From the NCBI RefSeq assembly GCF_016093545.1, contig NZ_JADKYX010000004.1:402922-466921 (forward strand): DNA of 64,000 nucleotides. The letters are read 5' to 3'. Positions 32,960 through 44,117 of the stretch are shown one piece after another; within the stretch, counting starts at the first letter, position 1; every line of letters begins with the position of its first letter. Source of the stretch: Massilia rhizosphaerae (GTDB lineage: Bacteria; Pseudomonadota; Gammaproteobacteria; Burkholderiales; Burkholderiaceae_D). The notes below the pieces were generated by a model. That model saw nothing but the letters and a program-made list of their open reading frames with translations. It was not told the DNA's origin and searched no databases. Position numbers and translations under genes: made by a program.

Positions 32960-34264
32960 ATGATCCGTCGACCCGCGCGAGCAATGACGATAGTCCAGTC
33001 CCTGGTTGGATTATTGTTGATTTTGACGCCCACATTATTGGTCTGGCAGCACCTCGGCATGACCCGTGTCTTCGAGATCTCGCCCCGGCACCCCTATGGC
33101 GCCACCGTGGCCGACGATCGTCACGAGCACGGCGCGTCGGTCGCGTCGCTCGTGCGCACGAAGGACGCGCTCGTCATGCGCTGCGCGCTGCGCGCCGGCT
33201 TTGCGTGGCCATTCTGCAAGCTGCAATTCCACCTGGGGGAGGACGGCAAAGGGATGGACCTCAGCCAGTTCGACTCGGTGACGTTCGACATGCGTTATTC
33301 AGGCACCGGGCCGAGAAAAATCCGGCTTCACCTGACGAATTTTGAACCGGAATTCTCCAAAGTCGGCGACTGGAATTCGCAGCGGTACGACTCGGTCGAA
33401 TTCGACGTTCCGGCCCAGACGACCTTCACGATTCCGATCAACGTCCTGCGCACCGCGGACTGGTGGATCACGGAATACAATGTCCCGCTGGACAAAACCT
33501 ATCCGCGGCTCGATAACGTCACGGCGGTGGAGATATCGACGGGATCGGTGCCGACCGGCCAGTCGATTACGATCGAGTTGCGGTCGCTCGAGTTCCGCGG
33601 CAAATGGATATCGAATACCAGGCTGCTGACCTATCTGGTGTGTGCGTGGATCGCATGCGGCTTGCTGGGACTGTCGCTGAGCCTGATCCACGTCCGCTCC
33701 AGTCTCTCCGCCAGCAATGAGCGCCTGGAACTGCTGGACGCCATCAACAAGGCGCTGGAACTGGAAGCGCGCGACCTGGCCAACCAGGCCCAGACCGATC
33801 CGCTGACCGGCGCATTGAACCGCCAGGGCCTCAGGGAAGTGTTGATGCGGCGGCTGCACGTCGCCGGTCACGTCGACGAGGAGATGGCCGTCGTGTTCAT
33901 GGATATCGACCACTTCAAGCGGGTCAACGACCAGCACGGCCACGACGCCGGCGACGAGGTCTTGAAGCGCTTCGCCGCCATCATCCGCGGCGAAGTGCGT
34001 TCGAGCGACAAGCTGGTGCGCTGGGGCGGAGAGGAATTCCTGCTCCTGTGCCCGGAGACCGACGTGGCGCATGCCGTGAGGATGGTGGAAAAGCTCCGTG
34101 CGGCGCTGGCGGCGCGGGCATGGCCGCACGGGTTGCGCGTCACGTCATCCTTCGGCGTCACGTCGCTGAAGCCGGACGAAGACTTCGGCGCGTCGATCAA
34201 ACGGGCGGACGGCGCGTTGTACCTCGCAAAGGCGAACGGCCGCAACCGCGTGGAAGTCGCCTGA
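32960..34264 (+). CDS. Membrane diguanylate cyclase with sugar-binding-like periplasmic domain
   Basis: A 434-residue protein making cyclic di-GMP. Residues about 10-30 form a membrane segment (IVQSLVGLLLILTPTLLVW), about 40-215 a beta-rich periplasmic domain (FDSVTFDMRYSGTG, FTIPINVLRTADWW) resembling CIA30/carbohydrate-binding folds, and about 222-245 a second membrane segment. The GGDEF domain carries RWGGEEF (GGEEF at about 356-360) with a consensus inhibitory site RSSD five residues before it. The start could be 32960 or 32984. Ligand binding outside would tune c-di-GMP; the ligand is unknown. Confidence 0.9.
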   Translation: MIRRPARAMTIVQSLVGLLLILTPTLLVWQHLGMTRVFEISPRHPYGATVADDRHEHGASVASLVRTKDALVMRCALRAGFAWPFCKLQFHLGEDGKGMDLSQFDSVTFDMRYSGTGPRKIRLHLTNFEPEFSKVGDWNSQRYDSVEFDVPAQTTFTIPINVLRTADWWITEYNVPLDKTYPRLDNVTAVEISTGSVPTGQSITIELRSLEFRGKWISNTRLLTYLVCAWIACGLLGLSLSLIHVRSSLSASNERLELLDAINKALELEARDLANQAQTDPLTGALNRQGLREVLMRRLHVAGHVDEEMAVVFMDIDHFKRVNDQHGHDAGDEVLKRFAAIIRGEVRSSDKLVRWGGEEFLLLCPETDVAHAVRMVEKLRAALAARAWPHGLRVTSSFGVTSLKPDEDFGASIKRADGALYLAKANGRNRVEVA

Positions 34265-34272
34265 CGGGGCGC

Positions 34273-34746
34273 TCAGGGCATGCGCCGCCATACCGAGATC
34301 GGAATCCCGCCGTCCGGCCGCGCCGGCACGCGGTAACGCAGTTCGTCGCCATGCAGCTCGAAGCTGCGCCGCTGCACGGTGCCTTCCCAGTTGGGGAACG
34401 ATGCACCTTCGATGCGGAACACCAGCTGGCCGTCTTCCAGCGCGACGGTGCCGTAGTGCGTGCTGGACCCGAGCACGGCGGCGCGCAATTCGTCGCTCGT
34501 GCCGGCCGCCTTGTCCGCGGACGCGAAGCGCGGGCGCTCGGCCTTGAAGATCTGCAGCGCGTAGCGTCCCTGCGCGTCGATGAACAGGCGGCCCTTGGGG
34601 GCGGCGCCGTAATCGCGTTCGATGCTGCCGTCGGGACGCTGGACGTCGGCCGCGACGAGGGTCCAGCTGCCCGCCAGGTCGGCCACGGCGGCGTGTGCGG
34701 CGGGGGCGGCGCCGGCCAGCACCATGGTGGCGATGTGCTTGTTCAT
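34273..34746 (-). CDS. Secreted lipocalin-like domain protein
   Basis: A 157-residue exported protein with a strong AAAGGAGAA site before ATG 34746 and a signal peptide (MNKHIATMVLAGAAPAAHAA). The mature part starts DLAGSWTLVAADVQRPDGS and contains KGRLFIDAQGRYALQIF, the pattern of the bacterial lipocalin-like family (PF13924 type). It ends RYRVPARPDGGIPISVWRR. Such proteins are thought to bind small hydrophobic ligands. It is divergent from a LysR gene 94 bp away, which probably regulates it. Confidence 0.82.
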   Translation of the reverse strand: MNKHIATMVLAGAAPAAHAAVADLAGSWTLVAADVQRPDGSIERDYGAAPKGRLFIDAQGRYALQIFKAERPRFASADKAAGTSDELRAAVLGSSTHYGTVALEDGQLVFRIEGASFPNWEGTVQRRSFELHGDELRYRVPARPDGGIPISVWRRMP

Positions 34747-34840
34747 GTCGTTCTCCTTTCCGATGAAAACGTCAGCGTAGCGGCGCGACCGGCTGAACGG
34801 AATTCCCGGAATCCGCACCTGTTCCGTGCATAATTGCACA

Positions 34841-35692
34841 ATGCAGACACCTGACTGGGACGACCTCCGCTTTTTCCTCGCGCTGTGCGAGGCCGGCACG
34901 TTATCGGGCGCCGCGCGCGCGACGCGTGTCGAGCACACCACGGTGGCGCGCCGCATCGACGCGCTCGAAACCGCGCTGGGCGCGCGCCTGTTCGACCGGT
35001 TTCCCAAGGGCTGGTCGCTGACGGCGGCCGGCACCGCGCTGGTGCCGCACGCGCGCAAGGTGGAAGAGGACATGCACGGCCTGCTCAACGTGGCGCGCGG
35101 TGCGAGCGAGGTGGCCGGCGTGGTGCGGGTCTCGGCGCCGCCGGCGTTGGCGGCGTGTTTGCTGGCGCCGCGCTTGCGCTTGCCCCTGTCGCGTTTGCCC
35201 GGCGTGGAAATCGACTTGCGTGCCGAAGCGCGCACGACGGACCTGATGCGGCGCCAGGCCGACATCGCGCTGCGCTTCGCGCGTCCGACGTCGCCGGGGC
35301 TGGTGGCGAAGGTGCTGGCGCACGTCGACTACGCCTTGTATGCGCATGAAGACTACGTCGCGGGCCGCGTGCCCGCGCAATGGGAATTCCTCGGTTACGA
35401 CGAATTGCAGGAGGACGCGCCGCAGCAGGCATGGCTGGACAAGCTGCGCGGCGCGCGCCGCTACGGCGTGCGTTCGAACGATCTGCTGACGCTCCTGCAG
35501 GCGGCGGTCGCCGGCTGCGGCGTGGGCGTCTTTCCGCGTTACGCGGCGGCGCGCGCGCCCGGACTGGTCGTCCTGGCGCCAGCCTGTCCGGTGCGCCGCA
35601 AGCTCTGGCTGGTCATGCACGACGACGTGCGCCGCGCGCCGCACGTGCGCGCGGTGGCCGACGAGATCATCGCCATGTTCGAGCCGGAATAG
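34841..35692 (+). CDS. LysR-family transcriptional regulator
   Basis: A 283-residue regulator. The winged helix-turn-helix is at residues about 3-62 (DDLRFFLALCEAGTLSGAAR, VEHTTVARRIDALETALGAR), followed by the effector-binding domain with VSAPPALAACLLAPRL and a C-terminal FPRYAAARAPGLVVL region. ATG 34841 is preferred to a GTG at 34826. TGCA elements at 34827, 34835 and 34842 surround the start and may form part of its operator. Divergent arrangement with the lipocalin-like gene suggests that gene as a target. Confidence 0.92.
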   Translation: MQTPDWDDLRFFLALCEAGTLSGAARATRVEHTTVARRIDALETALGARLFDRFPKGWSLTAAGTALVPHARKVEEDMHGLLNVARGASEVAGVVRVSAPPALAACLLAPRLRLPLSRLPGVEIDLRAEARTTDLMRRQADIALRFARPTSPGLVAKVLAHVDYALYAHEDYVAGRVPAQWEFLGYDELQEDAPQQAWLDKLRGARRYGVRSNDLLTLLQAAVAGCGVGVFPRYAAARAPGLVVLAPACPVRRKLWLVMHDDVRRAPHVRAVADEIIAMFEPE

Positions 35693-35912
35693 GGTCTCGT
35701 TTCCCCATGTGTAGCATTTTTTCAACCAGCATCAACGAACTGAGCAATGTTTGTAGTAAAATTTCATAACATTGCATCTCATGCCGAGCCGCCACGCCTG
35801 GACCGGGCCGTATATACAGGATATATGCGCGCCGGCATAGTTTGACCGATGCTTGCTTTGTAAATTATTTACATCTGCGTCGACCACGGCGCATCGATCT
35901 GGAGAGCTTGGA

Positions 35913-38660
35913 ATGAGCGTTGAAGAGGCACGGAACTTCAAGGAAGAATTGCTGGGACGGGACATCCGTCAGTTGGGCCGCATGCTGGGGGAAACGATCC
36001 GGGCCCAGGAGGGCGACGGGGTGTTCGACCGCATCGAGTCGATCCGTAAGAGCGCCATCGGTTTCCGGCGCGATCAGGACGGCAGCGCGCACGAGGAACT
36101 GGCGGCCATCCTCGCCGGCATCTCGTCCGACGAGCGCACCCAGTTGATCCGCGCCTTCACCTATTTCTCGCTGCTTGCGAACATCGCCGAAGACCAGCAC
36201 CACATCCGCCGCAGCCGCGCGCACCTGTCCGCCGGCTCGGCGCCGAAGAAGGGCAGCATCGCGCATGCCGTCGGCGGCGTGTTCGACGCCGGCCGCATGG
36301 ACGACCTGCCGGCCTTCTTCGACAACGCCCACATCAGCCCCGTGTTCACGGCGCATCCGACCGAAGTCCAGCGCAAGAGTGTCCTCAATTGCCAGATGGC
36401 GATCGCGCGCCTGATCGGCGAACGTGACCGCACGCAGCTCACGCCCGACGAAGAGCAGGACAACGACGAAGCCCTGGCGCGCGCCATCCTGACGCTGTGG
36501 CAGACCCGCTTGCTGCGTCCCGCCAAGCTGTCGGTGCTGGACGAAGTCGAAAACGGCCTGTCTTTCTTCGACTACACGATGTTCAGGAGCCTGCCGCGCC
36601 TGTACTGCGCCCTCGAGGACACGCTGGCGCAGAACGATGCCGGGTGGGCCGACGTGGAGCTGCCGTCGTTCATGAAAGTGGGCAGCTGGATCGGCGGCGA
36701 CCGTGACGGCAACCCGTTCGTCACCGCGGACATCCTGCGCGCCACGCTCAAGGCGCAATCGACGCGCGCGCTGGACTTCTACCTGCCCGAGCTGCACACG
36801 CTGGCGTCGCAGCTGTCGCAGGCGCAGTCCCTGTGCGGCAGCACGGAAGCGCTGCGCCGCATCGCCGAACGTACGCCGGACAACTCGCCGCACCACCAGG
36901 ACGAGCCGTACCGCCAGGCGCTGCACGGCATGCACGGGCGCCTCGCGGCGACGCGCGACCGGCTCGTTGCCGGCGCCGCCGAGCCGGCCCCCGCGGCCTA
37001 CGCCAGCGCGTCCGAGCTGCTGGCCGACCTGGACGTCATCCACGAATCGCTCGTCGCCAACGGCGCCCGCCCGCTCGCGCGCGGCCGCCTGCGCACGCTG
37101 CGGCGCGCCGTGAAGGTATTCGGTTTCCACCTCGCGCCCGTCGACCTGCGCCAGAACTCCGACGTGCACGAGCGCGTAGTCGCCGAACTGCTGGCGCAGG
37201 CGCGCCCCGGCGTCGATTACCTGGCGCTGGACGAGGGCGCGCGCCGTGCCGTTCTGCTGGAAGAGCTGCAGACGCCGCGGCTGCTCGTCTCGCCGTTCGA
37301 AACGTATTCCGACGAGACCGCGTCCGAGCTGGCCATCCTGCGCGAGACGAAGCGCGCGCACCTGACGTACGGCCGCGACGCCGTCACGAACTACATCATC
37401 TCGAAGGCGGCGTCCGTCTCCGACCTGCTGGAAGTGGCCGTGCTGCTGAAGGAAGCCGGTCTGCTGCACCCGACGCTGGGCACGCTCGACGTCAACATCA
37501 TCCCGCTGTTCGAGACGATCGACGACTTGCGCGCCGGTCCCGTGATCATGGGTGAGGCGTTCGGCCTGCCGCTGTACATGCGCCTGCTGCAATCGCGCGA
37601 GCGCCTGCAGGAAGTCATGCTGGGCTACTCGGACAGCAACAAGGACGGCGGTTACGTGACCTCCGGCTGGGAGCTGCACAAGGCGGAGCTGGAACTGATC
37701 GCCGTGTTCCGCGAACACGGCATCAAGCTGCAGCTGTTCCACGGCCGCGGCGGTTCGGTGGGACGCGGCGGCGGTCCGAGCTACGAAGCGATCCTGGCGC
37801 AGCCGCCGGGCGCCGTGCAGGGCCGCATCCGCCTGACGGAGCAGGGCGAAGTCATCACTGCAAAATACGCCAATGCCGACGTGGGCCGGCGCAACCTGGA
37901 AGTGCTCGTCGCCGCGACGATGGAAGCGACGCTGCTGTCGCACGCCCAGCCGCAGCCGGACGCGGAGCAGGTGGCCGCAATGGACCGCCTGTCCGCCGAA
38001 GCGCTCGCCGCCTACCGGTCGCTCGTGTACGAGACGGACGGCTTCGAGACCTATTTCTGGGAGTCGACCGTCATCTCGGAAATCGCCGGCCTGAACATCG
38101 GCAGCCGTCCGGCGTCGCGCAAGAAATCGCGCTCGATCGAGGACCTGCGCGCGATTCCCTGGGTCTTCAGCTGGGCCCAGTGCCGCCTGATGCTGCCGGG
38201 CTGGTACGGTTTCGGCACGGCCGTGGAACGCTTCCTCGCGGACGCGCCGGCCGAGCGCCTCGCGCTGCTGCGCAAGATGTACCGGGAGTGGCCGTTCTTC
38301 ACGACCTTGCTGTCGAACATGGACATGGTGCTGGCGAAGAGCGACATCGCCATCGCCAGCCGCTACGCGGAGCTGGTGGCCGACGCGGCGCTGCGCGACC
38401 GCATCTTCGGCCGCATCAGCGCCGAGCATGCGCGCACGGTCGACATCCTGCGCCGGGTCATGGAGCAGGACGAGCTGCTGGACGGGAACCCGCAGATGCA
38501 GCGTTCGTTGCGTAATCGTCTGCCGTACATCGACCCGCTGAACCACCTGCAGGTGGAACTGCTGCGCCGCTACCGGGCCGGCACGGACGACGACGCGACC
38601 CGCAGCGGCCTGCACATGTCGATCAACGGTATCTCGGCCGGCTTGCGCAACAGCGGCTGA
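35913..38660 (+). CDS. ppc: Phosphoenolpyruvate carboxylase
   Basis: A 915-residue enzyme that makes oxaloacetate from PEP and bicarbonate to refill the TCA cycle. Motifs are [15 protein letters not shown] with catalytic His (about residue 147), [46 protein letters not shown] and the C-terminal [11 protein letters not shown] needed for activity. The ATG at 35913 follows GGAGAG; a longer in-frame start is rejected. It is a single-gene unit with about 220 bp of upstream sequence. An inverted repeat cluster begins at its stop codon. Confidence 0.97.
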   Translation: MSVEEARNFKEELLGRDIRQLGRMLGETIRAQEGDGVFDRIESIRKSAIGFRRDQDGSAHEELAAILAGISSDERTQLIRAFTYFSLLANIAEDQHHIRRSRAHLSAGSAPKKGSIAHAVGGVFDAGRMDDLPAFFDNAHISPVFTAHPTEVQRKSVLNCQMAIARLIGERDRTQLTPDEEQDNDEALARAILTLWQTRLLRPAKLSVLDEVENGLSFFDYTMFRSLPRLYCALEDTLAQNDAGWADVELPSFMKVGSWIGGDRDGNPFVTADILRATLKAQSTRALDFYLPELHTLASQLSQAQSLCGSTEALRRIAERTPDNSPHHQDEPYRQALHGMHGRLAATRDRLVAGAAEPAPAAYASASELLADLDVIHESLVANGARPLARGRLRTLRRAVKVFGFHLAPVDLRQNSDVHERVVAELLAQARPGVDYLALDEGARRAVLLEELQTPRLLVSPFETYSDETASELAILRETKRAHLTYGRDAVTNYIISKAASVSDLLEVAVLLKEAGLLHPTLGTLDVNIIPLFETIDDLRAGPVIMGEAFGLPLYMRLLQSRERLQEVMLGYSDSNKDGGYVTSGWELHKAELELIAVFREHGIKLQLFHGRGGSVGRGGGPSYEAILAQPPGAVQGRIRLTEQGEVITAKYANADVGRRNLEVLVAATMEATLLSHAQPQPDAEQVAAMDRLSAEALAAYRSLVYETDGFETYFWESTVISEIAGLNIGSRPASRKKSRSIEDLRAIPWVFSWAQCRLMLPGWYGFGTAVERFLADAPAERLALLRKMYREWPFFTTLLSNMDMVLAKSDIAIASRYAELVADAALRDRIFGRISAEHARTVDILRRVMEQDELLDGNPQMQRSLRNRLPYIDPLNHLQVELLRRYRAGTDDDATRSGLHMSINGISAGLRNSG

Positions 38661-38894
38661 AATTCGGGGTCAGGAAATTCGGGGTCAGAGCACTTTTTCT
38701 CGTGAATTCGGGGTCAGAGCACTTTTTGGTGCATGATCCGTGGGGAATGTGCGGCCGGGGAGAGATACGGGATAACCCGTTCGCTCGTTGGCTTTGCGGG
38801 TTGCGGTGGTTGGTTTGTTGCTAGACGGGACATTGATCAGAAATTCGCTCTGACCCCGAATTGATGCTCTGACCCCGAATTTGACCCCGAATTT
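38661..38894. repeat. REP/REPIN-like inverted repeat cluster 1
   Basis: Plus-orientation copies of AATTCGGGGTCAG(AGCAC-T5) occur at 38661-38673 (short), 38676-38697 and 38705-38727. Minus-orientation copies (GCTCTGACCCCGAATT) occur at about 38847-38862, 38865-38881 and 38882-38894 (short). The two groups face each other across about 120 bp of unrelated sequence. The cluster lies between convergent genes, beginning right after the ppc stop and ending 4 bp from the next gene's stop. Confidence 0.9.
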
Positions 38895-38898
38895 GCGG

Positions 38899-39189
38899 CT
38901 AGAAGGGCGGCGGCTCGTTTGGTGGCGCCGGCGCGATGTCGAGGTCGATCACGGTGCGCGGCAGGTGCGCCACATCCTCGCCGGCGACGAGCGCCTGGGC
39001 CTGGAATGCCGCGTGCGCCCGCACGCCGTGCCGGTGCACGGCCACGAGCATTACGGGCAGGGTGGGGAAGTGGGGGCGCAGGCGTTCCAGCAGGACGTCG
39101 CCGACGCCCGGCGCGACCCAGGCCGGCGGCGCGAAGGCCAACGCCACGCGCACGCCTTTCAGCTCGGCGAGGGCGACCTCGAGTTTCAT
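38899..39189 (-). CDS. Small protein coupled to the repressor gene
   Basis: A 96-residue protein that starts in an ATGA overlap with the repressor stop, so it is translated with it. It reads MKLEVALAELKGVRVALAFA, then a helical middle (VGDVLLERLRPHFPTLPVML) and a Pro-rich end NEPPPF. I know no family. It could be an antirepressor, a repressor partner or a remnant of the parent phage; the coupling is the only direct clue. Confidence 0.55.
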   Translation of the reverse strand: MKLEVALAELKGVRVALAFAPPAWVAPGVGDVLLERLRPHFPTLPVMLVAVHRHGVRAHAAFQAQALVAGEDVAHLPRTVIDLDIAPAPPNEPPPF

Positions 39190-39896
39190 ATCCGGTCGCT
39201 TTCCTTGCGCACGACGCGGCCGAGCACGATGCACGCGTTACCCTGGCATAGCTTGCGGTGGAATTTGCGCTGGTCCGGATTGTCCGACGTGAGCCACCAT
39301 TTGCCGGCGTCGCGCGACAGGCGCTTCACGACCGCCTCGCCTTCGTAGTTGAACGCATACACGGCGCCGTCCACGGGCTTGGTGTCGAGCGTGTTGATGA
39401 TGACGATGTCGCCGGCATACAGCGACGGCTCCATGCTTTCGCCCTTGACGAGGATGGCGATCAGGTGGTCGGGATGGTAGTTGTGGCGCTCGATCCAGGT
39501 GCGGCGCATGCCGAGCGTGCCGCCGTCGCGGCGTTCCGGCTCCGTCTGGAAACCGGTGATCCCGGCCGACAGCCGCAGCTTGACCATGCGGATCTGGACG
39601 AATTCCGCGTCGTCATTGTCGAGCGCGCGCACCGGCATGCCGTCCTTGAGGCGGTGAAACGGGGCCTGGCGCGGATCGCCCTCGCCGGTCATCAGCCAGA
39701 TGTGCGAGAACCCGAGTTCGCGCTCGATGTTCAGCGCGTAGCGGATGTCCATCGACTTGATTTTCCCCGTCAGCCACTGGTTCACGACGCTCTTCGAGGC
39801 GCCCGAAGCTTTGACGAGGCCGGTCTGGCCCCGTTCGCCTTCCAGTTGCGGCACGGTGCGGTAGATGTGGTCGAGGCGGTCGGTTAAGGGGTTCAT
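39186..39896 (-). CDS. LexA/CI-like self-cleaving repressor (HTH plus S24 peptidase)
   Basis: A 236-residue repressor. Residues about 15-70 form a helix-turn-helix (KASGASKSVVNQWLTGK). The C-terminal S24 domain has Ser154 in VKGESMEPSLYAGDIV and Lys191 in EGEAVVKRLS, 37 residues apart as in LexA. A likely self-cleavage bond is Ala111-Gly112 (LSAGITGF). Such proteins cleave themselves when RecA is activated by DNA damage. It is divergent from a holin gene with palindromes in the shared promoter, so the holin is its obvious target. Confidence 0.92.
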   Translation of the reverse strand: MNPLTDRLDHIYRTVPQLEGERGQTGLVKASGASKSVVNQWLTGKIKSMDIRYALNIERELGFSHIWLMTGEGDPRQAPFHRLKDGMPVRALDNDDAEFVQIRMVKLRLSAGITGFQTEPERRDGGTLGMRRTWIERHNYHPDHLIAILVKGESMEPSLYAGDIVIINTLDTKPVDGAVYAFNYEGEAVVKRLSRDAGKWWLTSDNPDQRKFHRKLCQGNACIVLGRVVRKESDRI

Positions 39897-39906
39897 GTTA
39901 AGTATT

Positions 39907-39926
39907 CTAAACTCAATTGAGTTTAG
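39907..39926. promoter_or_regulatory. Operator 1: perfect 20-bp palindrome
   Basis: CTAAACTCAATTGAGTTTAG is its own reverse complement. It lies 11 bases before the repressor start and just upstream of the -35 of the holin promoter, placed to control both genes. Confidence 0.8.
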
Positions 39927-39931
39927 TGTTC

Positions 39932-39961
39932 TTGACGTTGATCAGTTTAGAGTTCTATACT
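39932..39961 (+). promoter_or_regulatory. Sigma-70 promoter of the holin gene
   Basis: TTGACG (39932-39937), 18-base spacer, TATACT (39956-39961), five of six matches in each hexamer. It points to the holin gene, whose ATG is 36 bases further. Operator 2 covers the -10. Confidence 0.7.
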
Positions 39962-39964
39962 CTA
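39948..39964. promoter_or_regulatory. Operator 2 overlapping the holin -10
   Basis: TAGAGT, TCTAT, ACTCTA: a 6-bp inverted repeat covering TATACT. It shares GTTTAG with operator 1 (39921-39926 and 39945-39950, 24 bases apart), consistent with cooperative binding by one repressor. Confidence 0.65.
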
Positions 39965-39997
39965 CGCCACTTGCCGGGCATTGTGAAGGGGGGAGCT

Positions 39998-40210
39998 ATG
40001 AGCAGACCAAGTATCTTGGGCGTGGCCAGCTACGTCGCCGGTATGGCGTCGATCGGCGCGTCGTTGACCCTGGCGGACGTGGGTACGGCTGTCGGCATCG
40101 CGACAGCCGTGCTGACCTGCCTGACCAATACCGTGTACACCTACCGTCGCGACCGGCGTGAGCAGCGCGAGTGCGAAGCGCGGCTCGCGCAACTCGAGCG
40201 ACCGTCTTGA
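39998..40210 (+). CDS. HP1-family holin, without endolysin partner
   Basis: A 70-residue protein starting MSRPSILGVASYVAGMASIG. Two membrane segments (about residues 6-25 and 31-51) are joined by the short loop TLADVG and followed by a strongly charged cytoplasmic tail (YRRDRREQRECEARLAQLE), matching class II holins of the HP1 family. GGGGGGAG precedes the ATG. No lysozyme or spanin gene is nearby; the next gene is ftsH-like. Its expression appears to be controlled by the divergent self-cleaving repressor. Confidence 0.85.
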   Translation: MSRPSILGVASYVAGMASIGASLTLADVGTAVGIATAVLTCLTNTVYTYRRDRREQRECEARLAQLERPS

Positions 40211-40257
40211 GCGCACGCGTTCCGGCACGTGGCGTAGGATCGGGAATGGGCGCGATT

Positions 40258-40271
40258 TTGATTCAAATCAA
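40258..40271. promoter_or_regulatory. FNR/Anr-type box
   Basis: TTGAT TCAA ATCAA, a perfect match to the consensus TTGATNNNNATCAA, located about 108-121 bases before the ftsH-like start. I see no strong -10 at class II spacing. It suggests oxygen-responsive control of the ftsH paralogue. Confidence 0.6.
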
Positions 40272-40378
40272 AGCCAACACAGCGTGATCTGTCAGACAGT
40301 GGACCGGGAGCGGCGCGCTTCCGATGCCCGGCGGCGTGTCCGATGCGGCGCGCCGGTCGAGCGGCGCGGGGAGGTTGC

Positions 40379-42394
<2,016 letters not shown>

Positions 42395-42435
42395 GTGGAA
42401 TAACGGTCGGCATGGCCGCATCCTGGCGTCTCCCG

Positions 42436-43557
42436 TCAGGTGGGCACGGATGCGCCCGCCGCTGCGGCCGTCCGTCCCGGCGCGGATGGCGAGGACGCCC
42501 CGAGCAACTCGCACACGGCATCGGCCACTTGCTGCGGCGCGACGCCGGCCAGGCACGCTTGATGGCCTTGCGGGCACGTGCTCTTGTAGCAGAAGCGGCA
42601 GGGCACGTCGTGGAACAGGACGCGGCTCTGCACGTGCCACGGCGTGTGCTGCGGATTCGTCAGCGCGTACAGGTCGACGATGGGTGTGCCCACGGCGGCC
42701 GCCAGATGGGCCGGGCCCGTGTTGTTGGTGACGGCGACGGCCGCCAGCCGCAGCGCCGCGCCCAGTTCGCCCAGCGACAGGCGTCCCGCGAGCGAGACGG
42801 CCGGCACGGCGCTGGCGAACTGGATGGTGTCGATGAGCTCGACTTCCGCCGCGCTGCCCGTGAGCACGAGGGGCAGTTGCGGGCCGTGCGCCAGCAGGCG
42901 CAGCACGTGCGCCCACTGCGCGGGCGGATAGCGGCGCGAGGCGGCGCTGGCGCCCGGGTGCAGCAGGATCCACGGCCGGTCCGGATCGACGCCGGCCGTG
43001 GACAGGCGCATGCGCGCAGCGGCAAAGTCGGCCGGACGGGGTTGGAACGACAGCCCGGGCTCGGCCTTGCGGCACCCGACACGCTGCACGAGGGCCAGTT
43101 GGCGCTGGACTTCGTGGCGCACGAGGGTCGCCGGCTCGGGCTCGGGAATCCAGTCGGACAGCAAATCGTAGGGATTCTCGCGGCAATGGGCCAACCGCAG
43201 CGGGATGCCGGCCAGCTGGCACAGCAGCGCCGCCGGCAGCGCGCTCTGCGTGTAGGTGGTGAAGATCACGGCCGCGTCGAAGGCGCGCGCGGAGAGCGTG
43301 GCGATCAGCGCCGGGCCCGTCGGGTGCGGCTGCGGGGTCGCGGCCTTCGTCCAGGGCGCGTCCCACGCGATGGCGTCGTCCAGTTCGGGGATGAACGGTT
43401 GCGCGGCGGCGCCGGACGGCGAGCCCAGCAAGGTCAGCGACCGTCCCGGCACGGCCTGGCGCAGCGCCTGCATGGCCGGGGTGCACATCAGCACGTCGCC
43501 GAGCGAGTCGAGGCGCACGCACAGGACGCGCCGGGCCCGTTGCCAGGTGGCGGTCAT
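42436..43557 (-). CDS. Glycosyltransferase family 9 (heptosyltransferase-like)
   Basis: A 373-residue GT-B enzyme of the ADP-heptose:LPS heptosyltransferase family. Signs are the N-terminal VLCVRLDSLGDVLMCTPAMQ, LLHPGASAASRRYPPAQWA in the donor-binding part, VTNNTGPAHLAAAVGTPIVD, and a C-terminal Cys cluster CRFCYKSTCPQGHQAC. It is the last gene of a leftward operon and overlaps the phosphatase gene by 4 bp. Together with that phosphatase it points to transfer of a heptose to a surface glycan. Confidence 0.9.
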   Translation of the reverse strand: MTATWQRARRVLCVRLDSLGDVLMCTPAMQALRQAVPGRSLTLLGSPSGAAAQPFIPELDDAIAWDAPWTKAATPQPHPTGPALIATLSARAFDAAVIFTTYTQSALPAALLCQLAGIPLRLAHCRENPYDLLSDWIPEPEPATLVRHEVQRQLALVQRVGCRKAEPGLSFQPRPADFAAARMRLSTAGVDPDRPWILLHPGASAASRRYPPAQWAHVLRLLAHGPQLPLVLTGSAAEVELIDTIQFASAVPAVSLAGRLSLGELGAALRLAAVAVTNNTGPAHLAAAVGTPIVDLYALTNPQHTPWHVQSRVLFHDVPCRFCYKSTCPQGHQACLAGVAPQQVADAVCELLGASSPSAPGRTAAAAGASVPT

Positions 43558-44117
43558 GCCGGGTCTCCGTGGCTGGCGATCAGCACGGCGGCCGCGTACA
43601 GGTCGCGCGCGATGCGCGTCGGCACGCGGCGCGGGCCCAGCCGCCATTCCGTCTCGTTGCCGTTGTCGATGAGGATGGTGCGGCAGCCGGCCCGGTTGCC
43701 CGCCTCGACGTCGTGCAGGATGTCGCCCACCATCCACGATGCGCGCAAGTCGATGCCGTGGTCGTGCGCCGCCTTCAGCAGCAGGCCCGGCAGCGGCTTG
43801 CGGCAGTGGCAGGCGGCGGCCCAGGGCGCGACGGTGCCGTCCGGGTGGTGGGGACAAAAATAAAAGCCGTCGAGCGTGAGCTGTTCGCGCAACAGCAGTT
43901 CGCCCAGGCGGGTGCTGACGGCGTCCATCGCGGCCGCGGCGAAGCGGCCGAACGCGATGCCGGGCTGGTTGGTGACGACGAACAGGCGGTAGCCCAGCCG
44001 CATCAGCAGACGCAGCGCGGGACCGGCCCCGCGGCACAGGACGATGCGTTCGGGCTCGACGTTGTGCGGCAGGTCGTCCACGAGCGTCCCGTCCTTGTCG
44101 AGGAACACGGCTTTCAT
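43554..44117 (-). CDS. HAD-IIIA phosphatase, GmhB-like (heptose bisphosphatase)
   Basis: A 187-residue HAD hydrolase resembling D-glycero-D-manno-heptose 1,7-bisphosphate phosphatase. The DKDGTLV motif with nucleophile Asp (about residues 7-13), FVVTNQPGIAFG, the zinc-binding loop CPHHPDG ... CHCRKP, and MVGDILHDVEAG are all present. ATG 44117 overlaps the upstream SDR stop, and its own stop overlaps GT9, so the three are coupled. It probably makes heptose-1-phosphate for the GT9 donor. Confidence 0.9.
   Translation of the reverse strand: MKAVFLDKDGTLVDDLPHNVEPERIVLCRGAGPALRLLMRLGYRLFVVTNQPGIAFGRFAAAAMDAVSTRLGELLLREQLTLDGFYFCPHHPDGTVAPWAAACHCRKPLPGLLLKAAHDHGIDLRASWMVGDILHDVEAGNRAGCRTILIDNGNETEWRLGPRRVPTRIARDLYAAAVLIASHGDPA

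Noticed and set aside
35865..38615. A 916-codon open frame on the minus strand
   Set aside because: Antisense mirror of ppc, whose conserved motifs are all on the plus strand.
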